NCBI GenBank assembly: GCA_013811715.1
Contig: JACCUS010000353.1
Location: 1-21,500 of the forward strand
DNA from: Nocardioidaceae bacterium
GTDB lineage: Bacteria; Actinomycetota; Actinomycetes; Propionibacteriales; Nocardioidaceae
Direction of reading: 5' to 3'
Length of the DNA: 21,500 bases
The position numbers were made by a program, and so were the translations under genes. The notes under the pieces were generated by a model. It saw only the letters and a list, made by a program, of their open reading frames with translations. It did not search any database and was not told the DNA's origin. Positions 7,272-14,615 of this stretch are shown here, piece after piece. The first letter of the stretch is position 1. Every line of letters starts with the position of its first letter.

Positions 7272-7301
7272 AGCGTAGCCGGTCGGACTCGCCCGCCTCA
7301 A
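7272..7301 (-). promoter_or_regulatory. Candidate promoter of DUF177-rpmF-rnc-mutM
   Basis: Read on the minus strand, TTGAGG (7301-7296) and TACGCT (7277-7272) form -35 and -10 hexamers with an 18-bp spacer. Transcription would begin near 7265, giving a leader of about 54 nt to the ATG at 7211. It is the only good sigma-A-like match in the 139-bp gap between coaD and DUF177. Confidence 0.5.
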
Positions 7302-7350
7302 ATCGCCACCGTGGACCAGCCTGGTCGGCGCCGAGTTCGCGCTCGACCCC

Positions 7351-7827
7351 CTACTCGGCGAGCCGCTGCTTCAGCCGGTCGACGACGTACGACGGCACGA
7401 GGTCGCCGACGTCACCCCCGAGTCGGGCGACCTCCTTGACCAGACTGGACGCCAGGAACGACCACTGCGGACTGGTCGGCACGAAGACGGTCTCGACGGC
7501 GGCGAGGCTGGAGTTCATCTGGGCCATCTGTAGCTCGTGGTCGAAGTCGCTGACGGCCCGCAGCCCCTTGACGATGACGGCGATGTCGTGCTCTTTGCAG
7601 AAGTCGACGAGCAGCCCGCGGAAGGAGACCACCTCAACGTTGTCGAGGTCCGCCACCGCCTGGCTCAGCATGTCGATCCGCTCCGGCACGGTGAAGAGCC
7701 CGCTCTTGCTCTCGTTGACGAGCACCGCGACGGTGACCTGGTCGAACAGGCGGGCCGCCCGACCGACGATGTCGAGGTGACCGTAGGTGACCGGATCGAA
7801 GGAGCCCGGACACACAGCTCGGTGCAT
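7351..7827 (-). CDS. coaD: Phosphopantetheine adenylyltransferase
   Basis: CoaD transfers AMP from ATP to 4'-phosphopantetheine to give dephospho-CoA, the penultimate step of coenzyme A synthesis in the cytoplasm. The 158-residue length is typical. The nucleotidyltransferase motif is GSFDPVTYGH at residues 8-17 (T/HxGH type), the substrate loop is KGLRAVSDFDHELQMAQMN, and the C-terminal ATP-binding motif is WSFLASSLVKEVA, the counterpart of the ISSTxVR/SSSLVKE signature. The ATG at 7827 is preceded by AGGAGGG. It follows rsmD by 18 bp on the same strand, the common rsmD-coaD pair. Confidence 0.98.
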   Translation of the reverse strand: MHRAVCPGSFDPVTYGHLDIVGRAARLFDQVTVAVLVNESKSGLFTVPERIDMLSQAVADLDNVEVVSFRGLLVDFCKEHDIAVIVKGLRAVSDFDHELQMAQMNSSLAAVETVFVPTSPQWSFLASSLVKEVARLGGDVGDLVPSYVVDRLKQRLAE

Positions 7828-7845
7828 CTCGGCCCTCCTGACCTG

Positions 7846-8439
7846 CTACTCATCGACCGGCAGCGGGCGCGGCGACCCGGTGGCGCGACCGTACCAAAGC
7901 ATTGTCTCCCCGTACCTCCTCACCCGCATCCCCTCCAAGCCGGCCGGCCACTCCCACTCGTCCTCCCGTCGCGACCGCTCCACGACGACGACCGCGTCTT
8001 CGCATAGCCAGCCGGCCCGCCACAGCCCGCCCACGACCACACCGACGTCGGCCGCCGCGACGGCGTACGGCGGGTCGAAGAACGCCACCTCGAATCCGCT
8101 CCCGCCAGAGGCGACCGCCAACAGTCGCTCCGCCTTGGCCGTCACCACCTCGATGCCGTCGAACCCGAGCCGCTCGGCATTGTCCCGGATCAACGCCGCC
8201 GTCGCCACGTCGTGCTCGACGAGCCTGACGTACGTCGCACCTCGTGACCTCGCCTCCAGCCCTACCGCCCCCGATCCCGCGTACACGTCGAGGAATCGCG
8301 CCCCCGCCAAGCTGCCGAGCCGGGCCTCCAACGCCGAGAACAGCGCCTCCCTGACCCGGTCGGAGGTCGGCCTGGTGTTGATGCCTCGCGGGACGCGAAG
8401 CTGTCGACCGCCGGCGGAGCCGGCGATGATGCGGGTCAC
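7846..8439 (-). CDS. rsmD: 16S rRNA (guanine(966)-N(2))-methyltransferase
   Basis: RsmD methylates N2 of G966 in 16S rRNA using S-adenosylmethionine. The 197-residue protein starts MTRIIAGSAGGRQL, the family N-terminus. The SAM-binding motif I is FLDVYAGSGAVGLEARSRGA at about 49-68, and the catalytic FFDPPY motif (N/D-PPY type) is at 120-125. The GTG start at 8439 overlaps the recG stop codon as GTGA, which implies translational coupling. The C-terminal lobe after residue 130 is the usual length. Confidence 0.96.
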   Translation of the reverse strand: MTRIIAGSAGGRQLRVPRGINTRPTSDRVREALFSALEARLGSLAGARFLDVYAGSGAVGLEARSRGATYVRLVEHDVATAALIRDNAERLGFDGIEVVTAKAERLLAVASGGSGFEVAFFDPPYAVAAADVGVVVGGLWRAGWLCEDAVVVVERSRREDEWEWPAGLEGMRVRRYGETMLWYGRATGSPRPLPVDE

Positions 8440-10643
8440 GACCGCTCCAGGTACCGGGCCTGCTCCAAGGCGACGAGGCGGTCGACGGCCGCGGCGAGGC
8501 TCGGGTTACCGGCAAGCGTCGGGTCGGCCGTGACCACCCGCTCGGCCACGTCGCGCGCCCCGGCGATCACTCCCTCGTCGCGGAGCACCGACAGCAGGCG
8601 CAGGCTCGAACGTCGGCCGGCCTGACTCGCCCCGAGGACGTCGCCCTCGCGACGGTTCTGCAGGTCGAGCCGGGACAGCTCGAAGCCGTCGGTTGTGGCC
8701 GCGACCCCCTCGACCCGGCTCCGCGATGCCGAGCCCGCCGGCGCCTCGGTGACCAGCAGGCACAGCCCTGGCGTCGTACCGCGGCCGACCCGGCCCCTTA
8801 GCTGGTGCAGTTGCGAGACGCCGAAGCGCTCGGCGTCCAACACCACCATCAGCGACGCGTTCGGCACATCGACGCCGACCTCGATCACTGTGGTGGCGAC
8901 GAGCACGTCGATGTCGCCGGCCGTGAACCGGCGCATCAGATCGTCCTTCTCCTCACCGCGCAGCCGACCGTGCAACATGAACACCCGCAGGCCAGCAAGT
9001 GGTCCGTCGACCAGCTCGGCCGCCACATCTGCAACCGCCAACGGCGGCCGGCGCGGCGAGAATCCCTCGTCGTCGAGCACCGGCTCCGCCATCGCCGACT
9101 CGGGCTCACCACCGATGCGGGGGCAGACGACGTAGGCCTGGTGTCCCTTGTCGACCTCCTCTCGCACTCGCTGCCAGGCACGCCCGAGCCAGTCGGGGCG
9201 CTCGGCCACGGGTACGACGTTGGACTGGATCGCCGTCCTCCCCGCTGGCAGCTCGTGCAACGTCGACACGTCGAGGTCGCCGAAAACGGTCATCGCCACC
9301 GTGCGAGGGATCGGCGTCGCGGTCATCACCAGCACGTGCGGGGGCGTGAACCCGCCTTTGCCGGTCAGGGCCGCCCGCTGCTCGACGCCGAAGCGGTGCT
9401 GCTCGTCGACGACGACCATGCCGAGCTCGGCGAACTGGACCCGCTCCTCGAGCAGTGCGTGCGTGCCGATGACGATGCCCGCCTGACCGGAGGCCGCGTC
9501 GAGCAGCGCCTGTCTGCGACGCGCGGCTGGCGTCGATCCGGTCAGCAGGACGACCCGGGTCGCGTCCTGGTCGCCGCCGAGCAGGCCACCCTCCGCCATC
9601 GGGCCGAGCATCGAGACGATCGAACGGTGGTGCTGGGCGGCGAGCACCTCGGTCGGGGCGAGCAGTGCCGCCTGGCCTCCGCCGTCGATGACCTGCAACA
9701 TGGCGCGGACCGCGACGACGGTCTTGCCCGAGCCCACCTCCCCTTGCAGCAGCCGGTGCATCGGGTGCTGGCGAGCCAGGTCGTCGGCGATGTCCGCGCC
9801 GACACCGAGCTGGCCGCCGGTGAGCGTGAAGGGGAGCTGGGCATCAAATCGGGAACGCAGCCCGTCCTCACGGCTGGGCCGCCGCACCGCGGGAAGCGAC
9901 ATCATCATCCGCCGACGCTGCGCCAGCACGGCCTGTAGAACGAAAGCCTCGTCGAACCTCAGTCGAGCACGCGCGGTCTCCCACTCGGGCGGATCGGCGG
10001 GGGCGTGGATCCGCCGTAATGCCGTTGCGTAGGAGACGAGCCCCAACTCGGCGCGAACCTCCTCGGGAAGCAGGTCTGGTGGGTCGTCGAGCACCTCAAG
10101 CACCTGCTCGACGCAGTCGGTGATGGCCCTCGAGGTGAGCTTGGCGGTGGCCGGGTAGATCGGCACCCAGCGTTGGGTCTCCTCCCCCTCGAACTCATCG
10201 AGGTCGCTGCCCCGCCCGACGACCTCACAGGTCGGGTTGGACAGCTGGCGGTGACCGCGGTAGAGGGTGACCTTGCCGCTGAACCAGGCGATCGTGCCGG
10301 CCTGGAGCTGACCTTGCTTCCAGGGCTGCTGGAAGAACGTCATGACCAGCTCGCGTCGACCGTCGGTGCCGTCGGTCGCCCGCACCTCGGTGCGCGTGCC
10401 GCGCCGGCCGCCGTGCTTCGGCCAGAACGGGCTCGACTTCACCACGACGGTCTTGGCCAGCACCGTGACATGCTCGCCGAGCGGGAGGTCGGAGAAGTCG
10501 GTGAGCTTGCCCTTGTCGGCGAGACGTCGCGGGTAGTGGCACAAAAGGTCGCCGACGGTCTCCATTTCGAACGCCTGATGGAGTGCCTTCGCAGCCTTGC
10601 CGCCGATCGCTCGGTCGATCGACGTGTCGAGGGTGGCCATCAC
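8436..10643 (-). CDS. recG: ATP-dependent DNA helicase RecG
   Basis: RecG remodels stalled replication forks and Holliday junctions. The 735-residue protein has an N-terminal wedge/OB domain (about 1-170, with LGEHVTVLAKTVVVKS), then helicase domain 1 with LLQGEVGSGKT (Walker A, 301-308), APTEVLAAQH, the DEQH box at 413-416 and TATPIPRT at 441-448. Helicase domain 2 carries VFMLHGRLRGEEKDDLM, ATTVIEVGVDVPNA and QLHQLRGRVGRG, followed by the RecG C-terminal NRREGDVLGASQAGRRSSLR segment. The start is either GTG at 10643 or the adjacent ATG at 10640; both overlap the TGA of the upstream DAK gene. Its 3' end overlaps rsmD by 4 nt. Confidence 0.98.
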   Translation of the reverse strand: MMATLDTSIDRAIGGKAAKALHQAFEMETVGDLLCHYPRRLADKGKLTDFSDLPLGEHVTVLAKTVVVKSSPFWPKHGGRRGTRTEVRATDGTDGRRELVMTFFQQPWKQGQLQAGTIAWFSGKVTLYRGHRQLSNPTCEVVGRGSDLDEFEGEETQRWVPIYPATAKLTSRAITDCVEQVLEVLDDPPDLLPEEVRAELGLVSYATALRRIHAPADPPEWETARARLRFDEAFVLQAVLAQRRRMMMSLPAVRRPSREDGLRSRFDAQLPFTLTGGQLGVGADIADDLARQHPMHRLLQGEVGSGKTVVAVRAMLQVIDGGGQAALLAPTEVLAAQHHRSIVSMLGPMAEGGLLGGDQDATRVVLLTGSTPAARRRQALLDAASGQAGIVIGTHALLEERVQFAELGMVVVDEQHRFGVEQRAALTGKGGFTPPHVLVMTATPIPRTVAMTVFGDLDVSTLHELPAGRTAIQSNVVPVAERPDWLGRAWQRVREEVDKGHQAYVVCPRIGGEPESAMAEPVLDDEGFSPRRPPLAVADVAAELVDGPLAGLRVFMLHGRLRGEEKDDLMRRFTAGDIDVLVATTVIEVGVDVPNASLMVVLDAERFGVSQLHQLRGRVGRGTTPGLCLLVTEAPAGSASRSRVEGVAATTDGFELSRLDLQNRREGDVLGASQAGRRSSLRLLSVLRDEGVIAGARDVAERVVTADPTLAGNPSLAAAVDRLVALEQARYLERS

Positions 10644-12265
10644 TCGACTCCGATGAGCAGGGGGTAGCGCTGTTGGCCGCCGTCGTACACGAGGAGCTCG
10701 ACGTCGGGGCGGGTGTGCCCGACGTGGGAGGCCACCCGTCCAACGAGCTCTTCGTCACAGTCGGCGCCGCGCACAAGTGTCACCAACTCGCCGCCTCCTG
10801 CCAGCAGCCGCTCGACCACCTCTATGGCGGCGGCGTCGAGCTGTCCGCCGACCAGCGCGAAGTCGCCCTCGACCACGCCGAGGGTGTCGCCCGCCGAACA
10901 CTCCCCGGCCATCGTCATTGCTCCCCGAGCCGCCACGGTGACAGCGCCGTGGCGGGCGTGGCTGGCGGCTGAGGTCATGTGCACCACGTCGTCGTCGAAG
11001 CTTCGTCCCGGCTGGTGCAGCGCCATCGCCGCGAGGCCCTGAATCTGCGCCCTGGTGGGGATCACGGTCGTGCGGACCCCTTCCTCGCGGGCCGCCTGCG
11101 CGGCCGCCTCGGCCACGTCCACCGTGTCGGCGCCGTTGGGCAACACGATGACCTCCGCAGCCTGGGTCGAACGAATGGCGGAAAGGATCTCGCGGGTCGA
11201 GGACCGGCCGCCGGAGCCGGACACGACAACGGCGCCGGCATCGGAGAACAGCCGACCAAGGCCCGCTCCGGCGGCGAACGCCACCACGCCGCGCTGTCGC
11301 GTCGCACTCCGGCGGCCCTTCGCCCGGCTCGTCTGCTCGACGAGATGAGTGACTCGCACCCGGTACGGGCGACCGGCGTCGATTCCGGCCTCGATCGCCG
11401 TACCCACGTCGTCGACGTGGATGTGCACGTTCCACAGACCGTCGCCGCCGACGACGACCAGTGAGTCACCGAGCGGGCGGAGTCGCTCGCGCAGGGTCGA
11501 GATGGCGGCGTCGGCCGCGTCGAGCAGGTACATCACCTCGTAGGCCGGACCGTCCTGCGGCAGGTCGGGGTCCGCATCGGGGCCGGTCGGCGCGGTCAGC
11601 GGGATGACCTTGTGCGCCGTGGCCGCGGGGTGTTTGCCGGTGAGTGCCTCCTCGGCCGCGTCGAGGATCACGCACAGACCGCGACCGCCGGCGTCGACCA
11701 CACCCGCCCGACGAAGCGTGAGGAGCTGCTCGGGGGTGCGCTCGAGCGCTGCGCGGGCAGCCGTGGCGGCGGCCCCGACAACGAAGCCCATCTGCCCCGC
11801 GATCTGGTCGGGAGCGTGCGGAACTGCGTCCTCTGCGGCCTCTGCTGCGGCCCGGGCCACCGAGAGGATCGTGCCCTCGACGGGCTGTGCAACAGCGTCG
11901 TACGCCGCATCCGCGGCAAAGGTGAGGGTGTCGGCGAGCAGCTGTCCTGGCTTGGCTGGGTCTCCGCGCATCAGCGAGTCGGCGCCCGCCCGCATGAGTT
12001 GGGACAAGATCACGCCGGAGTTGCCGCGGGCGCCGAGCAGCCCCCCGCGAGCGAAGACCGTGAGGGCCGTGGCGAGAGAGTCGGTCTCGGCGTCGACGAG
12101 CGCCTGGCGGGCGGCCTCGAAGGTCAGGTAGAGGTTGGTGCCGGTGTCGCAGTCAGGGACCGGGTAGACGTTGAGGGCGTCGATCTCCTCGCGGGCAGCA
12201 CCGAGCCCGTCGAGGGCCAGATCGCACCATCGCAGCAGCAGAGCCACTTCGAGGTGATCGTTCAC
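10640..12265 (-). CDS. DAK2/DhaL-domain protein, FakA-like
   Basis: The 541-residue protein has an N-terminal DhaL (DAK2) domain with the nucleotide/metal motif NVYPVPDCDTGTN at residues 32-44 and the GARGNSGVILSQ loop at about 83-94. A middle domain (about 200-310) and a C-terminal DegV/FakA-C-like domain follow, including VVSGSGGRSSTREIL and VIVLPNGADTVDVAE. In Firmicutes FakA phosphorylates fatty acids bound to FakB; the actinobacterial homologue is usually beside recG, as here, and its substrate is inferred. The motif normally reads DGDTGTN; here the glycine is a cysteine (Cys39), with the metal-binding aspartates intact. GTG at 12265 is chosen because the conserved start NDHLEVALLLRWCDLAL follows; a longer frame would run into the rpmB promoter. 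It overlaps recG by the stop/start TGATG. Confidence 0.92.
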   Translation of the reverse strand: MNDHLEVALLLRWCDLALDGLGAAREEIDALNVYPVPDCDTGTNLYLTFEAARQALVDAETDSLATALTVFARGGLLGARGNSGVILSQLMRAGADSLMRGDPAKPGQLLADTLTFAADAAYDAVAQPVEGTILSVARAAAEAAEDAVPHAPDQIAGQMGFVVGAAATAARAALERTPEQLLTLRRAGVVDAGGRGLCVILDAAEEALTGKHPAATAHKVIPLTAPTGPDADPDLPQDGPAYEVMYLLDAADAAISTLRERLRPLGDSLVVVGGDGLWNVHIHVDDVGTAIEAGIDAGRPYRVRVTHLVEQTSRAKGRRSATRQRGVVAFAAGAGLGRLFSDAGAVVVSGSGGRSSTREILSAIRSTQAAEVIVLPNGADTVDVAEAAAQAAREEGVRTTVIPTRAQIQGLAAMALHQPGRSFDDDVVHMTSAASHARHGAVTVAARGAMTMAGECSAGDTLGVVEGDFALVGGQLDAAAIEVVERLLAGGGELVTLVRGADCDEELVGRVASHVGHTRPDVELLVYDGGQQRYPLLIGVE

Positions 12266-12297
12266 GGGGTTTGCAATCCTTCTCGATGGGGCGATGA

Positions 12298-12328
12298 TTG
12301 GCGCATGGTACCGACGATCCGTTATTCT
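12298..12328 (+). promoter_or_regulatory. Weak candidate promoter of rpmB
   Basis: TTGGCG (12298-12303) and TATTCT (12323-12328) resemble -35 and -10 elements, but the spacer is 19 bp, longer than optimal. Transcription would start near 12335, leaving a leader of about 65 nt before the GTG at 12399. No other better match is visible in this divergent region. Confidence 0.3.
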
Positions 12329-12398
12329 TGAGTGGTTGCCGGGTCGCACCAGGCAGCGATGTTACGCCCTCCATCCGATGATCCTTCAGGAGTACACC

Positions 12399-12584
12399 GT
12401 GGCCGCCGTCTGTGACATCTGCGCCAAGAAGCCTCGCTTTGGGCACAACGTGTCGCACTCGCACCGGCGTACCAAGCGCCGCTTCAACCCCAACATCCAG
12501 CGCGTGCGGACGGTCGTGGGCGGCACGCCGAAGCGGATCAACGTCTGCACCTCCTGCCTGAAGGCCGGCAAGGTCACCCGCTGA
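12399..12584 (+). CDS. rpmB: Large ribosomal subunit protein bL28
   Basis: This 61-residue 50S protein begins MAAVCDICAKKPRFGHNVSH and ends with RINVCTSCLKAGKVTR. It has the paired CxxC motifs (Cys5/Cys8 and Cys53/Cys56) of the zinc-binding C+ form. The GTG at 12399 is preceded by AGGAG seven bases upstream; the longer upstream reading to 12294 is rejected because it covers the leader. It is monocistronic and opposite to its neighbours: it diverges from the DAK gene and converges on thiL with 48 bp between stop codons. Confidence 0.98.
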   Translation: MAAVCDICAKKPRFGHNVSHSHRRTKRRFNPNIQRVRTVVGGTPKRINVCTSCLKAGKVTR

Positions 12585-12632
12585 CGCCCCGCCAGGGCCC
12601 GTTGCCGAAGATGTGCGCGGTCGTTGGGCAGC

Positions 12633-13595
12633 TCAGCGGAACTGCTGGTGGCCACCGGCGCCCTCGGACAGCGCGCCGTCGACCGTCACCACACCGGGTG
12701 CCCCCGCATCGACCACTCGACCGATGACGCGCCAGCCGGCCGGCAGCATTCTCGCTGCACCGAACGTCGCGACCACCCCGAAATCCTCACCCCCGGCCAG
12801 CACGAACCTCATCGGGTCGACCCCGAGCGCCGCACCCACCGCCTGAAGTGGTTCCGGCACCTCGAAGCAGGAGGTATCCACGTCGATCGCCAGCGCGCTT
12901 GCCGAGGCGATGTGGCCGAGGTCTTGCAGCAGCCCGTCGCTGATGTCGATCATCGAGGTCGCGCCCAGTTCGGCGGCCTCGGGTCCGGCGTCGTACGGCG
13001 GCTGCGGCCGGCGGTGCGCGTCGACCACCACCCGGGGCGACCGGAAGCCACGGCCCAGCACGGCGAGGCCGGCTTCGGCCCAGCCCTGGCGACCGGCCAG
13101 CGCGACCATGTCACCCGGTTGGGCGCCCGACCGGCGCACCACAGGGTGATCACAGACTCCGACGGCGGTGATCGAAATCGTGATCGCGTCGGCACGCGCG
13201 ATGTCGCCGCCGACCACGCTGCAGCCCACCTTCGCCGCCTCCGCCGCCAAGCCGTCAGCGAGTTCCAGCGCCCAACCGGCGTCGAGGTCAGGAGCCGCGC
13301 CCAACGCCACCAGCAGCGCGGTCGGGCGGCCGCCCATCGCGTTGATGTCGGACATGCTGGCGGCGGCGGCCTTGTGCCCGATGTCGGTCGCCGTGGACCA
13401 GTCGAGCCGGAAGTCCCGCTTCTGCACGAGCATGTCGACCGAGACCACTGCCTGGCCGCCCGGCAGGAGGAGCACCGCGGCGTCATCACCGGGCCCGACC
13501 AAGACGTCGTCGCCCTGGGGGAAACGCGAGGTCAGCGCGTCGACCAGAACGAACTCACCGGCGTCACCCACCGTCCCTGACAGGCTCTGTGGCAT
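12633..13595 (-). CDS. thiL: Thiamine-monophosphate kinase
   Basis: ThiL phosphorylates thiamine monophosphate to the active cofactor thiamine diphosphate. The 320-residue protein is of family length and belongs to the PurM/AIR-synthase-like ATPases. The ATP/Mg motif GPGDDAAVL is at residues 34-42. It is followed by VVSVDMLVQKRDFR and the conserved block DIGHKAAAASMSDINAMGG. Further on are SVVGGDIARAD, DISDGLLQDLGHIA and LAGGEDFGVVATF. ATG at 13595 is chosen because AAGGGA lies about six bases upstream; a GTG 15 bases further out is in frame but would include the Shine-Dalgarno. It diverges from the Lrp-type gene across a 106-bp gap. Confidence 0.97.
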   Translation of the reverse strand: MPQSLSGTVGDAGEFVLVDALTSRFPQGDDVLVGPGDDAAVLLLPGGQAVVSVDMLVQKRDFRLDWSTATDIGHKAAAASMSDINAMGGRPTALLVALGAAPDLDAGWALELADGLAAEAAKVGCSVVGGDIARADAITISITAVGVCDHPVVRRSGAQPGDMVALAGRQGWAEAGLAVLGRGFRSPRVVVDAHRRPQPPYDAGPEAAELGATSMIDISDGLLQDLGHIASASALAIDVDTSCFEVPEPLQAVGAALGVDPMRFVLAGGEDFGVVATFGAARMLPAGWRVIGRVVDAGAPGVVTVDGALSEGAGGHQQFR

Positions 13596-13701
13596 TGGAG
13601 TTCCCTTCACTTTCGCCCGACCAGTATCTGTGACAACCTAACCAGGCACGAGCATGCAGTCGCAGCTCACCAACACGGCTTCGACCCGCGGGAGGTCCAC
13701 A

Positions 13702-13938
13702 GTGGTTGTTCAGGCTTACGTTCTCATCCAGACCGAGGTCGGCAAGGCAGCGGATGTCGCCCACACCGTGGCCGAGATCAAGGGCGTCACCCTCGCCGAA
13801 GACGTCACCGGCCCCTACGACGTGATCGTGCGCGCCGAGGCCAAGAACGTCGACGAACTGGGCAAGCTCGTGGTCGCTCGGGTCCAGTCGGTCGACGGCA
13901 TCACCCGCACCTTGACCTGCCCGGTCGTTCACATCTGA
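13702..13938 (+). CDS. Lrp/AsnC-type ligand-binding (RAM) domain protein
   Basis: This 78-residue protein is only the effector-binding, oligomerising half of an Lrp/AsnC regulator; the DNA-binding helix-turn-helix is absent. The sequence VVQAYVLIQTEVGKAADVAH is followed by EDVTGPYDVIVRAEAKNVDELGK (split across residues about 34-56) and ITRTLTCPVVHI, a pattern shared by stand-alone actinobacterial proteins located beside thiL. Such proteins may bind amino acids or modulate full-length Lrp proteins, but the role is not established. The GTG at 13702 has GGAGG six bases upstream; an upstream ATG at 13654 is rejected. Confidence 0.93.
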   Translation: MVVQAYVLIQTEVGKAADVAHTVAEIKGVTLAEDVTGPYDVIVRAEAKNVDELGKLVVARVQSVDGITRTLTCPVVHI

Positions 13939-13990
13939 GCGCCTTGTCCCACCAGCGCCCTCGGCTGCGCTCCCGATCCGTCTCTCGCAT

Positions 13991-14042
13991 TTGCGGGAAA
14001 GTTGCTGCGCTGGCGCCCGGAACCGCTGCGAGTTTCCCGCAA
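13991..14042. terminator. Strong inverted repeat after the Lrp-type gene
   Basis: TTGCGGGAAA (13991-14000) and TTTCCCGCAA (14033-14042) are perfect 10-bp inverted arms. Outside and inside them the pairing continues imperfectly (CTGCG/CGCAG segments), so a stem-loop of more than 60 nt is possible. There is no T-run, so it is not a canonical intrinsic terminator. It may end the Lrp-type transcript, sit in the leader of the lipoprotein gene, or be a protein-binding site. Confidence 0.45.
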
Positions 14043-14054
14043 TTCGCAGATCGG

Positions 14055-14555
14055 GTGGCGGGGATCACCAGGCGGCTGGCGATGGGTGCGGGCGGCGCGG
14101 TGGCCATCTGGTTGGCGGCAGGGTGCTCGGGTCAGGTCGACGTGGTGGCGCCGCGACCGACCGGGATCACCAACGAGCAGTGCATCGCCTTGATCGCGGC
14201 GGTCCCCGACCAGGTCGCAGGGCAGGGCCAGCGGGCTGTCACTCCGGATGACGCGCTCGCCGCCGCTTGGGGGGACCCGGCGATAGTGCTGAGGTGCGGG
14301 GTGCAACGACCCGCCCTCCTGCGTCGCGACTCGGCGTGCTTCGCGGTCAACGACGTGGGCTGGTTCGCCGAGCAAGGCGGCCGACCGGTGACGGGGAGGA
14401 CCGCCGTCGAGGGAGACGTGGTGTTTACGACGATCGGCCGATCGGCGTACGTCGAGCTGACGGTCCCCGGCGACTACGAGCCGGCAGCCGACGCGCTCGT
14501 CGACGTCGCCGAAGCAGTCGCCCGCGAGACCAGCTACCCGAACCCCTGCCAGTAA
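14055..14555 (+). CDS. DUF3515-family lipoprotein
   Basis: A 166-residue predicted lipoprotein. From the GTG at 14055 it reads MAGITRRLAMGAGGAVAIWLAAG-C, a signal peptide with a twin basic n-region and the lipobox LAAGC (Cys24), so it should be anchored to the outer face of the membrane. Alternative starts are TTG at 13944, which would span the inverted repeat, and ATG at 14082, which would lose the positive n-region. Mature features are NEQCIALIAAVPDQVAGQGQ (about 40-59), WGDPAIVLRCGV, CFAVNDVGWF and the C-terminal PNPCQ; the four mature cysteines could form disulfides. The DUF3515 family is actinobacterial, commonly beside ddl and thiL; no function is known. Confidence 0.85.
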   Translation: MAGITRRLAMGAGGAVAIWLAAGCSGQVDVVAPRPTGITNEQCIALIAAVPDQVAGQGQRAVTPDDALAAAWGDPAIVLRCGVQRPALLRRDSACFAVNDVGWFAEQGGRPVTGRTAVEGDVVFTTIGRSAYVELTVPGDYEPAADALVDVAEAVARETSYPNPCQ

Positions 14556-14570
14556 ACCCCTCACCCCCGA

Positions 14571-14589
14571 GAGGTCGCAAACGCACCTC
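14571..14589. terminator. Weak hairpin between DUF3515 gene and ddl
   Basis: GAGGT (14571-14575) and ACCTC (14585-14589) can pair around a 9-nt loop in the 60-bp gap between two convergent genes. The stem is short and there is no T-run, so the call rests mainly on position. Confidence 0.22.
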
Positions 14590-14615
14590 CGAGGAGTCAC
14601 GGATGCCCCCGTGCG

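Noticed and set aside
8805..9938. 377-aa plus-strand ORF opposite recG
   Set aside because: Antisense shadow; recG helicase motifs occupy the minus strand here.
12624..13580. 318-aa plus-strand ORF opposite thiL
   Set aside because: Antisense shadow rich in Arg, His and Gly; thiL motifs are on the minus strand.
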